A stretch of DNA of 64,000 nucleotides from Phocaeicola coprocola DSM 17136 (GTDB taxonomy: Bacteria; Bacteroidota; Bacteroidia; Bacteroidales; Bacteroidaceae), in NCBI RefSeq assembly GCF_000154845.1, contig NZ_DS981457.1, forward strand, positions 205,318 through 269,317, read 5' to 3'. Position 1 is the first letter of the stretch. Every line of letters begins with the position of its first letter. Below the pieces are notes generated by a model. It saw only the letters and a list, made by a program, of their open reading frames with translations, did not search any database and was not told the origin of the DNA. The position numbers and the translations under genes were made by a program. This document shows positions 1-13,038 of this stretch, in pieces.

Positions 1-248
1 ACGTCGATATCTTTTTGTACGGCACGAGTCAGTGCACAGATAGTAGGCCAGGTTACAGCCTTTGAAATCTCAATTACCGAATTAAAATCTCCCGGACTTG
101 AAATAGGAAATCCTGCCTCAATTACATCCACTCCCAAAGCTTCGAGTTGCTTGGCAACCTGAATTTTCTCGACTGTATTCAACTGACATCCGGGAACTTG
201 TTCTCCGTCGCGCAATGTCGTATCAAAAATAAATAATCTGTCACTCAT
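1..248 (-). CDS. leuA: 2-isopropylmalate synthase, N-terminal part (runs off the window)
   Basis: This is the first 82 codons of LeuA, which condenses acetyl-CoA with 2-oxoisovalerate in the first committed step of leucine synthesis in the cytoplasm. Reading the minus strand from the ATG at 248 gives [20 protein letters not shown], containing the DTTLRDGEQ signature of the isopropylmalate/homocitrate synthase family. It is followed by the [16 protein letters not shown] segment typical of LeuA rather than citramalate synthase, although those relatives are not fully excluded on 82 residues. The rest lies before position 1. A leader peptide and attenuator lie upstream, supporting a branched-chain amino acid role. 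Confidence 0.9.
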   Translation of the reverse strand, partial: MSDRLFIFDTTLRDGEQVPGCQLNTVEKIQVAKQLEALGVDVIEAGFPISSPGDFNSVIEISKAVTWPTICALTRAVQKDID

Positions 249-276
249 AAACGTATATCTTTTATTGTTTCATTTT

Positions 277-315
277 AAAGAAAAAGCCTTTCGCACCAGA
301 AGTGAGAAAGGCTTT
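277..315 (-). terminator. Attenuator terminator in the leuA leader
   Basis: On the minus strand a 10-bp perfect stem (AAAGCCTTTC at 315-306 with GAAAGGCTTT at 292-283) with a short inner CAC/GTG helix is followed by TTCTTT. It lies between the leader peptide stop (336) and the leuA ATG (248). That position is expected for a transcription attenuator, not for the end of a gene. Confidence 0.75.
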
Positions 316-335
316 ATATCATAAATCTTATACCG

Positions 336-419
336 TCATGCACACGGCTCACTTCCCACTGGTTTCACCAATAGAATAATAATACCGCCTAGCAAAATAT
401 GTATAAGAAATGTATTCAT
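336..419 (-). CDS. Branched-chain amino acid leader peptide of leuA (27 aa)
   Basis: A 27-codon frame starts at the ATG at 419 and ends with TGA at 336-338. It reads MNTFLIHILLGGIIILLVKP then VGSEPCA. Twelve of 27 residues are Leu, Ile or Val, clustered in two blocks (residues 5-10 and 13-18). This composition, with a hairpin-plus-U-tract between it and leuA, is the layout of a ribosome-mediated attenuation leader: stalling at Leu/Ile/Val codons when charged tRNA is scarce would allow readthrough into leuA. The promoter at 449-478 lies about 30 bases upstream of its start. The antiterminator pairing was not worked out, so the mechanism is inferred. Confidence 0.65.
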   Translation of the reverse strand: MNTFLIHILLGGIIILLVKPVGSEPCA

Positions 420-448
420 AATTATCTGTTACTTGTTCTAAACGCTTG

Positions 449-478
449 CAAAGGTAGAGAATATTTCGACAATACAAA
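449..478 (-). promoter_or_regulatory. Promoter of the leuA leader transcript
   Basis: Minus strand: TTTG (478-475), 18 bases, then TACCTTTG (456-449), matching the Bacteroidetes -33 TTTG / -7 TAnnTTTG promoter. It is positioned to transcribe the leader peptide and leuA. Confidence 0.7.
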
Positions 479-529
479 ATAAAATGAAAGTTTTTTATTC
501 ATTTTAGCAACAAATTAGTATTTAGCATA

Positions 530-1696
530 CTATTTTAAGCGTAATTCATACAAGCATGCTTCGACTTCAGCGTTACTTCCCATGTGTTTTCCCATATCAT
601 CTGACAGTTTAACACATTCTCTCCATTCCTGGTTGTGATTCATCTTACAACGGGATAATTTCATAACAATATTTGACGGATGATATCCCGTATCATTTGT
701 AAGATTCGTTCCGATACCGAAAGAACAGTTTATCTTGCCTTTACAATAATCGAAAAGATGCAAAGCCTTCTCAAAGTCAAGTGCATTGCTGAAAATAATT
801 GTTTTCGTCCGCGGATCAATACCCAGTTCTTTATACCGGGCAATCAAGCGGTCAATAAATTCAAATTCATCTCCTGAATCGCATCGCACTCCATCGAAAA
901 GCTTTGCCTGCTTCCGACTAAAGTTCGACAAAAATGAATCGGAAGTATATGTATCCGAAAGAGCTGTTCCCAGATCTCCGTCATATACATTCACCCAGTT
1001 TTCCAAAGCCATATAATTGGCATGCTTATAACCGAACTGTGCTCCATGGAACATAAACCATTCATGCGGATGGGTTCCCATCGGACGCATGTCATATTTC
1101 ATGGCAAGATAGCAGTTTGACGTTCCGGTACAATAACGAGCATGTTCTTTCAGATAAGCGACAACAATATCGTGTACATCAAATGAGAAACGACGACGTG
1201 TTCCAAATTCTGAGAACGGCATCTGATGCTCATTGGATAATTCAACTTTCCCAGCCAACTTAGCTATAATTGATTCTTTATCCGGTATCCGGTTCAGGAA
1301 CTGGTTTTTTATCTCAGAAACAATAGCCAGCAAAGGAACTTCATAAAGTGTCACTTTATAGAGGTAGTCTGTAACTTCGATATGCAAATGGTGTTCTTCG
1401 TCCAGATACACTTCTATCTTTTCAGGATCAAAACGGAAAGAAGACAGCCACTCCCAGTAAACATGCGGCAGGAAACGACAATGTGTATACATATACTCCA
1501 GTTCCTCTTTACGCAATGCAACCAGTGACAGATTATGAATCTCGTTTTTCAATGCTTCCAGGAAACCTTCTGTATATTCTGTTTCATCTCTATCTTTAAA
1601 AGTAAACGTACCTAATGCATAAGGAAAGAGTTTTATATATGCATATGAAGTAGTAAACTTATACAAGTCTGTATCTAAAATTGTTTTTATTACCAT
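530..1696 (-). CDS. pncB: Nicotinate phosphoribosyltransferase
   Basis: This cytoplasmic enzyme makes nicotinate mononucleotide from nicotinate, PRPP and ATP in the Preiss-Handler NAD salvage route. The protein (388 aa from the chosen start) opens with the PncB signature TDLYKFTTSYA. It also carries FGTRRRFS at about residues 164-171 and GTHPHEW at about 207-213, the segment around the histidine phosphorylated by ATP in this family. The length is normal. An upstream in-frame ATG at 1732 would add 12 residues. I chose 1696 because the protein then begins just before the conserved N-terminus, and because a TATCTTTA -7-like box (1727-1720) lies within the extra codons. It is monocistronic and followed by leuA after the leader region. 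Confidence 0.93.
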   Translation of the reverse strand: MVIKTILDTDLYKFTTSYAYIKLFPYALGTFTFKDRDETEYTEGFLEALKNEIHNLSLVALRKEELEYMYTHCRFLPHVYWEWLSSFRFDPEKIEVYLDEEHHLHIEVTDYLYKVTLYEVPLLAIVSEIKNQFLNRIPDKESIIAKLAGKVELSNEHQMPFSEFGTRRRFSFDVHDIVVAYLKEHARYCTGTSNCYLAMKYDMRPMGTHPHEWFMFHGAQFGYKHANYMALENWVNVYDGDLGTALSDTYTSDSFLSNFSRKQAKLFDGVRCDSGDEFEFIDRLIARYKELGIDPRTKTIIFSNALDFEKALHLFDYCKGKINCSFGIGTNLTNDTGYHPSNIVMKLSRCKMNHNQEWRECVKLSDDMGKHMGSNAEVEACLYELRLK

Positions 1697-1754
1697 AACA
1701 TCACTTTTATTTCTTTTTGTAAAGATAAACAAGAAAAATCATTTCCTATACATT

Positions 1755-3077
1755 TTACTTCAACTTAAGTGATATTATGCAGTCTACCGAAGGTTTCAAA
1801 TTGGCTGTATGCAGAACTATACCTCCCTGAATTTTTTCATATTTTACCTTTTCTCCCGTATCAAACAAGGTAGCAGATATCACCTTTTCGTTCAATGGCA
1901 AAGTAACAAATTCAGGCATCTTCTGTGATAAAATATGTATATAGAGTGTGTTTCCTTTTCTGGTAGTAGTTCCCCAAGAAGCTGTAACAACATTGCCGGA
2001 AGTAGAACCGTAAATTGTTTCTCCATACTTCGACATCCACTCACCTACTCCTTTCAAACGTTCAACAGCTACTGCAGGTAATTCTCCATTAGGCTGAGGG
2101 CCAATATTCATCAATAAATTGGCTCCTTTTCCGGCAGCACGCACCAACAGATGAATCAACTCATTAACAGACTTATAATTCTGATCTTTGATCTTATATC
2201 CCCACATACCATTCATTGTTTCACAAGTTTCCAATGGCAAAGTACTGATAGACTGACCAGAAAGTCCAGCTTTATTTTCTCCGGGAAGATCACGTTCAAA
2301 CATCTGAAAATCTTCTCCTGGGAAAGGAGATTTGTGATGATTGTTTCCGATCAAACAAGCAGGTTGTAATTTATGAATCAAAGCATACTGTTTATCCAGT
2401 CCCCAATTAAAATCGTCTGGCTGATCCCATAAACCGTCAAACCAAATAGCTCCTATCGGCCCATAATTGGTCAGTAACTCAGTCAACTGGTTATTCATGA
2501 ACTGATAGTATGTACTCCATTCGCCATGGGAGGTACGTCCAGTTCCATGGCCAGTTCTACCTAAAGGATAATAATCCTCTCTACTCCAATCCAAGTGTGA
2601 ATAATACAGATGTAATTTTATTCCCTGTTTCTGACACTCCTCCGCCAATTCTTTAATAATATCCCGCTTAAAAGGTGTAGCATCTACAACATTATAATCA
2701 GCATATTTAGTATCAAACATGGAAAATCCGTCATGATGACGAGAGGTGAAGCAAATATATTTAGCTCCAGAAGCCTTTATAGCTGCAACCCAATCGTGTG
2801 CATTGAAGCGTGAAGGGTAAAAGCCTGATGCAACCTTAGCATATTCGTGACAATCAATATCGGCATTATGCATATACCACTCTCCTTGCCCAAACATACT
2901 GTAAATTCCCCAATGGAGAAATATACCAAACTTACTGTCTTGAAATTCTTTTCTAGCTTGCAGATTCTCTGGAGCAGGTACATAATCTGCTTCTGAATTC
3001 TGCGCATAAAGAGAAGATATCCCCAAAAGGCCACTTAAGCAAATAGCTTGCCAAAAACGAAAAGCACGTGTTTTCAT
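1755..3077 (-). CDS. Secreted alpha-L-fucosidase, GH29
   Basis: This retaining exo-fucosidase removes terminal alpha-L-fucose from glycans and probably acts in the periplasm. Residues 1-25 form a type I signal peptide ending SLYA|Q. GH29 features follow in order: FGIFLHWG (50-57), HHDG (114-117), and IWFDG (211-215), whose Asp214 matches the catalytic nucleophile position. A smaller beta-rich C-terminal domain spans about 340-440. Length (440 aa) is typical of bacterial GH29. The gene stands alone between the rrn terminator and pncB, with its own TATCTTTG box. No fucose catabolic genes are nearby, so the released sugar's fate is not visible here. The native glycan cannot be told from sequence. 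Confidence 0.9.
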   Translation of the reverse strand: MKTRAFRFWQAICLSGLLGISSLYAQNSEADYVPAPENLQARKEFQDSKFGIFLHWGIYSMFGQGEWYMHNADIDCHEYAKVASGFYPSRFNAHDWVAAIKASGAKYICFTSRHHDGFSMFDTKYADYNVVDATPFKRDIIKELAEECQKQGIKLHLYYSHLDWSREDYYPLGRTGHGTGRTSHGEWSTYYQFMNNQLTELLTNYGPIGAIWFDGLWDQPDDFNWGLDKQYALIHKLQPACLIGNNHHKSPFPGEDFQMFERDLPGENKAGLSGQSISTLPLETCETMNGMWGYKIKDQNYKSVNELIHLLVRAAGKGANLLMNIGPQPNGELPAVAVERLKGVGEWMSKYGETIYGSTSGNVVTASWGTTTRKGNTLYIHILSQKMPEFVTLPLNEKVISATLFDTGEKVKYEKIQGGIVLHTANLKPSVDCIISLKLK

Positions 3078-3121
3078 ATTCTTCCAATAAATTTATAAAT
3101 GAGAAATTAGATTTGGTTTTC

Positions 3122-3129
3122 CAAAGATA
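3122..3129 (-). promoter_or_regulatory. -7 box of the GH29 gene
   Basis: TATCTTTG on the minus strand, 45 bases upstream of the GH29 ATG and directly after the rrn terminator. The -33 element is weak (T-rich, no clear TTTG). Confidence 0.55.
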
Positions 3130-3151
3130 CAATAAAATTCTGAGTATGCAG

Positions 3152-3193
3152 AAAAAAAGAAAGCCCCGCGGCACTTGTGATGCTGCAGGGCTT
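3152..3193 (-). terminator. Terminator of the rrn operon
   Basis: Minus strand: AAGCCCTGCAGC pairs with GCCGCGGGGCTT around a short loop, followed by TCTTTTTTT. It sits immediately after the 5S rRNA 3' end. Confidence 0.85.
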
Positions 3194-3199
3194 CTCCTA

Positions 3200-3309
<110 letters not shown>

Positions 3310-3392
3310 TATCCTTTATGTATTCATGACTAACAAGCAGGTAATTCAAGCACTTCTCAAGAAGCTGAAAGTATATATCACCCATCCTTCCT

Positions 3393-6275
<2,883 letters not shown>

Positions 6276-6303
6276 ATCACGTGCACACTATATATTATAG
6301 TGC

Positions 6304-6321
6304 GGGATGATATATACTTTT
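6304..6321 (-). other. 5' limb of the 23S processing stem (partner at 3366-3382)
   Basis: On the minus strand AAAAGTATATATCATCCC (6321-6304) pairs with GGGTGATATATACTTTC (3382-3366), enclosing the whole 23S gene. This long helix is the expected RNase III-type substrate for releasing pre-23S. Confidence 0.7.
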
Positions 6322-6378
6322 AGCTTTCGTACTAAAATTACTTTTTGCTTGTTACATCATGTCATAGACCTATCTTTA

Positions 6379-6455
6379 TGGTGGAGAATAACGGATTCGA
6401 ACCGTTGACCCCCTGCGTGCAAAGCAGGTGCTCTAGCCAGCTGAGCTAATCCCCC
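6379..6455 (-). tRNA. tRNA-Ala (anticodon TGC)
   Basis: Minus strand: acceptor GGGGGAT/ATTCTCC, D-arm AGCTCAGCTGG, anticodon arm CCTGC-TTTGCAC-GCAGG (anticodon TGC), T-arm GGTTCGAATCC. Discriminator A is followed by an encoded CCA (6381-6379). It is a spacer tRNA between 16S and 23S. Confidence 0.96.
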
Positions 6456-6537
6456 GTTTTTTTGCGGCTGCAAAGGTAAGCGTTTTCCTTCGTTCCCGCA
6501 AATTTTTAAGGAAGTTTTTTTCTTCCTTCCTTTCGGG

Positions 6538-6611
6538 TAGTCCCAGGCAGAGTTGAACTGCCGACCTCTACATTATCAGTGTAGCGCTCTAACCAACTGA
6601 GCTATAGGACT
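6538..6611 (-). tRNA. tRNA-Ile (anticodon GAT)
   Basis: Minus strand: acceptor AGTCCTA/TGGGACT, anticodon arm CTACA-CTGATAA-TGTAG (anticodon GAT), T-arm AGTTCAACTCT. The discriminator A is followed by CCC, so the 3' CCA is not encoded, unlike in the neighbouring tRNA-Ala. Confidence 0.96.
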
Positions 6612-6735
6612 AGCTTTTGTGATTCAGTTCAACCTAGTCTGTTACCGACTCGGCTTCATCTTTCTCTCTTCTATATCGTTAAACAAACTCCCATGCAGCA
6701 CAAGGGACAAAACCCTTATTCAGGTCACGCTCCAG

Positions 6736-8263
<1,528 letters not shown>

Positions 8264-8486
8264 AAAATATCTTTTTACTCTTGCGAGTACTTTTTGTCTC
8301 TGTTCAGGTGACCGAATGTTTCTTGATTGTTTAATCAGATTGACGGTTTTATCACTTCATCACGGATACACATTATATATATATATCACATGACTACTGC
8401 TTGTACTACATTTCGTTTGTTTATCTAAAGTCTTTCAAAGAACTATCTCTTATTTCTAAGCTTCCGTTTGTTAGCGAAAGCGTTTG

Positions 8487-8518
8487 CAAAGGTAAGAGGT
8501 TTTTTCTTAACCACCAAA
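8487..8518 (-). promoter_or_regulatory. rrn promoter, proximal
   Basis: Minus strand: TTTG (8518-8515), 20 bases, TACCTTTG (8494-8487). Close match to the Bacteroidetes consensus, about 220 bases upstream of 16S. Confidence 0.7.
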
Positions 8519-8691
8519 TTTTTTCGAAGTTTTTTTTCGAAAAAATTTTCCAGCGGTCAGAAACCGGAACCGCAAGCCCTTCTCGCTCCCTTAGCACGGC
8601 TAAGGTAAGATACAAGGCAACACCCGAAAAACCGGAAACCTCACGTTCACTCTGTCAATGCTTCAGCGCGTTTCTCTCTCGAAAGCGGGTG

Positions 8692-8721
8692 CAAAATTAC
8701 GCACTTTTTCGCAAACTCCAA
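8692..8721 (-). promoter_or_regulatory. rrn promoter, distal
   Basis: Minus strand: TTG (8721-8719), 19 bases, TAATTTTG (8699-8692). Second promoter-like match in tandem with the proximal one, as is usual for rRNA operons. Confidence 0.55.
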
Positions 8722-9442
8722 CTTTTACACGACTTTTTTTTGACTTTTCCTGAAAGTTTTTTCGTAAGACACTGGAAAACAGGTATGTTACGCGGCATAT
8801 TTTTTTACCGGACGCAGAAGGAGGAGGAAAACATGCACAATAATATTTATTGCGCGGGCGGGCGCATGTGCGCGAAGGAAAACACACCGCATTATCCGCA
8901 AAAGCGGCACAATGGAAAAACAACGCCTTCTCTTCATTAAAACAACGGCATGTTTTCACCTAAAATACACCTTCTTTTTTAAAAATTACAGCATATTTTT
9001 TTCAGCATAATGAACAGACTGATTATCAGCAACTAATAAAAAGAAAAACAGCAGCATAAATGAAGGATAAAAATAATAGGTATTTCGAAAAAGCAAGTCT
9101 AGCCCATTGTATATTAAAAACCATACGCATACCCAATAATCTGCCCAGCATATTTATATAACTTAAAAACAGAATGTATCATCAGAAAATATTTTTCACC
9201 ATTCATTACCAAATAAAAAAACAAACGAAAAACCTCACATACTAGGCAATGCAGAATCAAAGTACGCAAAACAAGCAGTATCCTCCCCAAAATCAAAAAG
9301 CGAGTATATGTTTACAAATGCTCAGACCTGATAGCCTCTCTCGTAGGAGCCGAAAACAACGTATTTTTTACCAATTTCATTACTTTTGAAACAAATCGAA
9401 AGAAATAAGTATTCCGTGAACGACCACAATATTAAAAAATTG
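8722..9442. other. Long intergenic stretch without a recognisable gene
   Basis: About 720 bases between the rrn promoters and the GH28 promoter. The first part has short frames with no family resemblance. The second part (from about 8960) is strongly A+T rich. I see no RNA gene, repeat or terminator that I can defend. Confidence 0.5.
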
Positions 9443-9450
9443 TATCTTTG
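9443..9450 (+). promoter_or_regulatory. -7 box of the GH28 gene
   Basis: TATCTTTG, 37 bases upstream of the GH28 ATG. No good -33 TTTG at the expected distance. Confidence 0.5.
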
Positions 9451-9487
9451 AGAACACTAACAAATTTAAAACAAAAAATTTATTACC

Positions 9488-10936
9488 ATGAAAGAAAACA
9501 TTTGTACAAAACTACGTTTTCCATCTAACTGGAAAAAATTAGGGGTGACTAGCCTGATGGTATTTCTATGTATTTCTTTATTTGCTTCCGAGCCAATCAA
9601 TTTTGATAAAGCATTTAAAGAAAGTGTAAAAATCGAACAACAAATTAAACGAACCAGTTTCCCGGGGAAAGCTTACAACATTAAAGACTTTGGAGCCACG
9701 ACAGATACCCCCGATCAGCCATGTCATGAACAGATCAATTTGGCAATTACAACCTGCAATCAGGAAGGAGGAGGTACCGTCGTTATCCCTAAAGGAACTT
9801 TTTATACAGGTCCTATTACAATGAAAAGTAATGTAAACCTGCATCTTGAAGAAGGGGCTACATTGAAGTTTTCAACAGATCAGAAACTATATTTTCCGGG
9901 AGTTATTACACGCTGGGAAGGTTTAGACTGCTACAATGCACGCCCATTGATTTATGCCTACGGAGAATCAAACATCGCTATTACAGGAAAAGGAACTATC
10001 GACGGACAAGGGTCGAATGAAACCTGGTGGCCAATGTGTGGTGCTGCACACTACGGATGGAAAGAAGGCATGCACAGTCAAAAACTAGGAAGCCGCGAAC
10101 GCCTTATGGGTTATGCTGAGTTAAAACGCCCTATTTATGAACGAGCTATGACACCTGAAGATGCTTTACGCCCACAACTCATCAACTTCTACCTTTGCAA
10201 TACTATTTTAATAGAAGATGTTACTTTGCTCAATTCACCGTTCTGGGTAATTCATCCCCTTCTTTGCGAAAGTCTGATTGTGCGTGGAGTTAAAATCTAC
10301 AATCGTGGTCCCAACGGAGACGGATGTGACCCGGAATCTTGTAAGAATGTATTAATCGAGAACTGTCGTTTCGATACAGGAGATGACTGCATTGCCATCA
10401 AGTCCGGACGAAATGAAGACGGAAGAAAATGGAATCGACCAAGTGAAAACATCATTGTACGCAACTGCGAAATGAAAAACGGACATGGAGGTGTTGTTAT
10501 TGGCAGTGAGATTTCTGGAGGTTACCGTAACCTATATGTTGAAAACTGCGTAATGGATAGCCCACAACTGGACAGAGTTATCCGAATTAAAACAAATGAC
10601 TGCCGTGGAGGTATCGTAGAAAACGTTTTTGTAAGAAACATCAAAGTAGGCCAATGTCATGAAGCTGTTTTAAAAATTAATTTGCTATATGAAAGTAAAG
10701 AAAACTGCAACCGAGCCTTCCCTCCTATTGTACGAAATGTACATTTAAAAAACATCACTTGCGAAAACAGCCAATATGGAATTTATGCAGTAGGACTACC
10801 AAACAAAGATTGTGTATATAATATATCTGTTGAAGATTCACAATTTAACAATGTAAAGAAAGGTGGTAACCGGATAGAAAATGTAACGGATATCACAATG
10901 AAAAATCTTCAGATAAATGGAAAAACAGTAAAATAA
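9488..10936 (+). CDS. Secreted polygalacturonase, GH28
   Basis: This inverting glycosidase of the right-handed beta-helix type hydrolyses alpha-1,4-galacturonide bonds in pectin (or the GalA-Rha backbone in some members). Residues 1-34 form a signal peptide with a long basic n-region and the hydrophobic stretch SLMVFLCISLFA. Catalytic motifs: NGDG (276-279), DTGDD (296-300), GHGG (332-335) and RIK (366-368), supplying the three aspartates, the histidine and the Arg/Lys of GH28. Length (482 aa) is normal. It has its own promoter and terminator, separated from the main pectin locus by 26 kb. Exo versus endo action and the exact backbone are not decided by sequence alone. Confidence 0.92.
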   Translation: MKENICTKLRFPSNWKKLGVTSLMVFLCISLFASEPINFDKAFKESVKIEQQIKRTSFPGKAYNIKDFGATTDTPDQPCHEQINLAITTCNQEGGGTVVIPKGTFYTGPITMKSNVNLHLEEGATLKFSTDQKLYFPGVITRWEGLDCYNARPLIYAYGESNIAITGKGTIDGQGSNETWWPMCGAAHYGWKEGMHSQKLGSRERLMGYAELKRPIYERAMTPEDALRPQLINFYLCNTILIEDVTLLNSPFWVIHPLLCESLIVRGVKIYNRGPNGDGCDPESCKNVLIENCRFDTGDDCIAIKSGRNEDGRKWNRPSENIIVRNCEMKNGHGGVVIGSEISGGYRNLYVENCVMDSPQLDRVIRIKTNDCRGGIVENVFVRNIKVGQCHEAVLKINLLYESKENCNRAFPPIVRNVHLKNITCENSQYGIYAVGLPNKDCVYNISVEDSQFNNVKKGGNRIENVTDITMKNLQINGKTVK

Positions 10937-11017
10937 GAGTCTATCTTCATATTCAAAATTCTATATACTTACTGAAAGTTATAATGATATAAGAAGATAG
11001 AATTGATTTATAAAAAT

Positions 11018-11070
11018 AAGAGCCATAGCATTCACCAGTTAAATCGGCAAGCTGCTATGGCTTTTATTTT
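11018..11070 (+). terminator. Terminator of the GH28 gene
   Basis: AAGAGCCATAGCA pairs with TGCTATGGCTTTT around a 20-base loop and is followed by ATTTT. It ends the GH28 transcript. Confidence 0.75.
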
Positions 11071-11329
11071 ATCAGATATTATCTGCGAGTTATCAGAAAA
11101 ATGCCGTCATCTGACAAGCTTTCTTTCAAGCATCTATAATTACCTAAAATATAAGTATTTTCACATTAACTTCACCAACAGAAGTTGCTTGTTCAAATCT
11201 AAGCCAGAATCAATCAATTGGAGATCTTTACAAAATGCCAATTATGAGAAAGACACTTGAACAGAAGAATTTCTTATAAAAAATAAGAGGTAACAAATTA
11301 TAGAATCACCTTATCAAGCATCTTCAACA
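11071..11329. other. Intergenic, nothing recognised
   Basis: About 260 A+T-rich bases between the GH28 terminator and the end of the FKBP gene. A short plus-strand frame here runs through the terminator and has no family resemblance. Confidence 0.5.
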
Positions 11330-11731
11330 TTAAAAAACATTCAACAATTCTATTTCGAATATCAATGTAGAGCAAGCTGGGATAGGGCCTGAAGTCCGAC
11401 TACCATACCCAAGTTCTGAAGGAATATAAATCACCCAACGGTCCCCAACATGCATTTGTTGCAAAGCAATCTGCCAACCTTCTATTACATCAGAAACTCT
11501 CAATGCTTCAGGACATCCTCTCTTCCACGAATTATCAAACTCACGACCATTTATCAGCGTACCCCGATAATGTACAGAAACAATGCTTCTCAAATTAGGC
11601 GATTGCGTACCAGTTCCCTGCTGAACAATCTGATACATAATGCCGGAAGGATGTCTTTGCACTCCTTCTTTTTGCGAAATTTCTTTTAGAAAATCAATAT
11701 TCCGCTGTTTATATTCCTCTTTCTTTGCCAT
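11330..11731 (-). CDS. FKBP-type peptidyl-prolyl isomerase, cytoplasmic
   Basis: A single FKBP domain (133 aa from the chosen start) that catalyses cis-trans isomerisation of peptidyl-proline bonds during folding. After a lysine-rich N-terminal helix (residues 1-30) the domain shows VSVHYRGTLINGREFDNSW, GWQIALQQMHVGD and IPSELGYGS, all standard FKBP landmarks. No signal peptide is seen. An in-frame ATG at 11764 would add 11 residues, but the TATCTTTG box at 11761-11754 falls inside that extension, so the ATG at 11731 is preferred. Monocistronic. Confidence 0.88.
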   Translation of the reverse strand: MAKKEEYKQRNIDFLKEISQKEGVQRHPSGIMYQIVQQGTGTQSPNLRSIVSVHYRGTLINGREFDNSWKRGCPEALRVSDVIEGWQIALQQMHVGDRWVIYIPSELGYGSRTSGPIPACSTLIFEIELLNVF

Positions 11732-11753
11732 AAATTCAATTTGATTATACAGA

Positions 11754-11761
11754 CAAAGATA
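11754..11761 (-). promoter_or_regulatory. -7 box of the FKBP gene
   Basis: TATCTTTG on the minus strand, about 22 bases before the chosen ATG. It decides the start codon choice. Confidence 0.55.
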
Positions 11762-11843
11762 CAAAGACTTTATAAAAGCTCAGGATATAAACTTTTATTT
11801 ATGACTGAAATTCAACATAAGCAAGCTTACAGTCACTATTTTT

Positions 11844-11895
11844 TCAAAAAAAGCAGCCCACCATCAATGCAATTTTCATCAATGGCGGGCTGCTT
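11844..11895 (-). terminator. Terminator after the DUF6249-like gene
   Basis: Minus strand: AAGCAGCCCGCCATTGATG pairs with CATTGATGGTGGGCTGCTT, followed by TTTTTT. It closes the minus-strand membrane protein gene. Confidence 0.85.
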
Positions 11896-11925
11896 ACTAT
11901 TATCTGATTTCACATTGAATTTATA

Positions 11926-12348
11926 TCATTTATTTCGTGAAGCACGCATAACCTCAATAACAAATGCAACAATCAGTCCAAGCCCTCCTCCGAGCAACAC
12001 GCTTGCTCCATAAATAATAGATACTGTTTCACGTACAGCATACCCAACATTTTCCATAAAATATCCAGGCTGAGTTTCTACTACAATACAATATCCTATT
12101 AACAAACCTAACCCAAGTCCTACCAATAAACAACCAAAACGGAGAGATACAGATGAAACCAGTCCACCTCCCATGCAGTTAAATAAAGAGGATAAATACC
12201 CATTTTTCAATTTCCCGTCAGCAAGAGCTTCTGCTGGAAGTTTTTCTATCAGCATCATACGTTCTTTTCTACCGACAAACAGTTCGAACAACTTGTAAAT
12301 AACTCCAAAAACTATCGCTACATTAGCAACAATTGTCAATTCATCCAT
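11926..12348 (-). CDS. Small membrane protein, DUF6249-like
   Basis: 140 aa with no enzymatic motif. I see three hydrophobic segments: residues about 5-25, 65-88 (glycine rich, LLVGLGLGLLIGY) and 108-132. A cytoplasmic stretch with RKERMMLIEKLP follows the first segment. The pattern resembles the DUF6249 family that in Bacteroides sits beside an ECF sigma factor; this assignment is from memory and tentative. It is transcribed divergently from the sigma factor gene 120-140 bases away, which suggests a shared stress or envelope role. Function unknown. Confidence 0.6.
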   Translation of the reverse strand: MDELTIVANVAIVFGVIYKLFELFVGRKERMMLIEKLPAEALADGKLKNGYLSSLFNCMGGGLVSSVSLRFGCLLVGLGLGLLIGYCIVVETQPGYFMENVGYAVRETVSIIYGASVLLGGGLGLIVAFVIEVMRASRNK

Positions 12349-12490
12349 ATCGTTTTTCTTTAAAGTGAATAATTTTGTTTCTTTGTCCGTTTAGACGAAG
12401 AAAAGGTCCAAAAGGTTACATAAAAATAAAGAAAAAATTTTTTCTTAAACTGCTGTAACCTTCCTTTTGAAGAAGCGTCTAAAAGAACAA

Positions 12491-13036
12491 ATGGAAAAAG
12501 ACGAATCATATATCATCACGCGTATCCTGGCAGGAAAAACAGAAGAGTATGCTTACTTCCTCGATACTTATGGGCAACCGGTTTTTTCACTGATTGTCCG
12601 TATGGTCAATTCCGAAGAAGATGCTGAAGAGTTGACTCAGGATACATTAATGAAAGCCTTTGAACATTTATCTTCATTCAATGGGAAAAGTAGTTTTTCT
12701 ACGTGGATTTACCGTATCGCCTATAATACCGCCCTATCTTTTCTTAGAAAAAAGAATGTAGAGCAAACAGTTATAGATGATAATCAGTGGAATCGAATAT
12801 CGGATACACAAATAGATGACGCATTAAACAATGAATCGGAAGAACAAATAGAAAAACTGCAACAGGCATTAACCAAGCTAACAGCCGAAGAACGGGCACT
12901 GGTCACTTTGTTTTATGAAGAAGAACATTCCATTCAAGAACTTGCACAGATTCTGAATTTGAACGAAGGAAATATTAAAGTCAAGCTACACCGCTTACGC
13001 AAGAAATTATATGTATTAATGCAAAAGGAGGACTAA
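12491..13036 (+). CDS. ECF-type RNA polymerase sigma factor
   Basis: 181 aa from the ATG at 12491; an in-frame TTG at 12467 would add eight residues. Region 2 (about residues 17-80) carries EEDAEELTQDTLMKAFEH and FSTWIYRIAYN, typical of sigma-70 ECF factors. Region 4 (about 115-172) has LTAEERALVTLFYEE and a helix-turn-helix ending in GNIKVKLHRLRKKL. It redirects RNA polymerase to a dedicated promoter set. The next gene starts 3 bases after its stop, and a strong AAAGGAGG site for that gene overlaps its last codons. This fits a sigma/anti-sigma pair, although the partner's role is inferred. Confidence 0.9.
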   Translation: MEKDESYIITRILAGKTEEYAYFLDTYGQPVFSLIVRMVNSEEDAEELTQDTLMKAFEHLSSFNGKSSFSTWIYRIAYNTALSFLRKKNVEQTVIDDNQWNRISDTQIDDALNNESEEQIEKLQQALTKLTAEERALVTLFYEEEHSIQELAQILNLNEGNIKVKLHRLRKKLYVLMQKED

Positions 13037-13038
13037 AA

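Noticed and set aside
1755..3077. GH29 fucosidase linked functionally to fucO in this window
   Set aside because: They are 28 kb apart in separate transcripts, and fucO sits in the rhamnose operon, where lactaldehyde comes from rhamnose.
8401..8959. Open frames of 179 (plus) and 98 (minus) codons upstream of 16S
   Set aside because: They overlap the rrn promoter region and each other, have odd composition and no family resemblance.
11003..11260. 85-codon frame after the GH28 gene
   Set aside because: It runs through the GH28 terminator hairpin and has no recognisable sequence.
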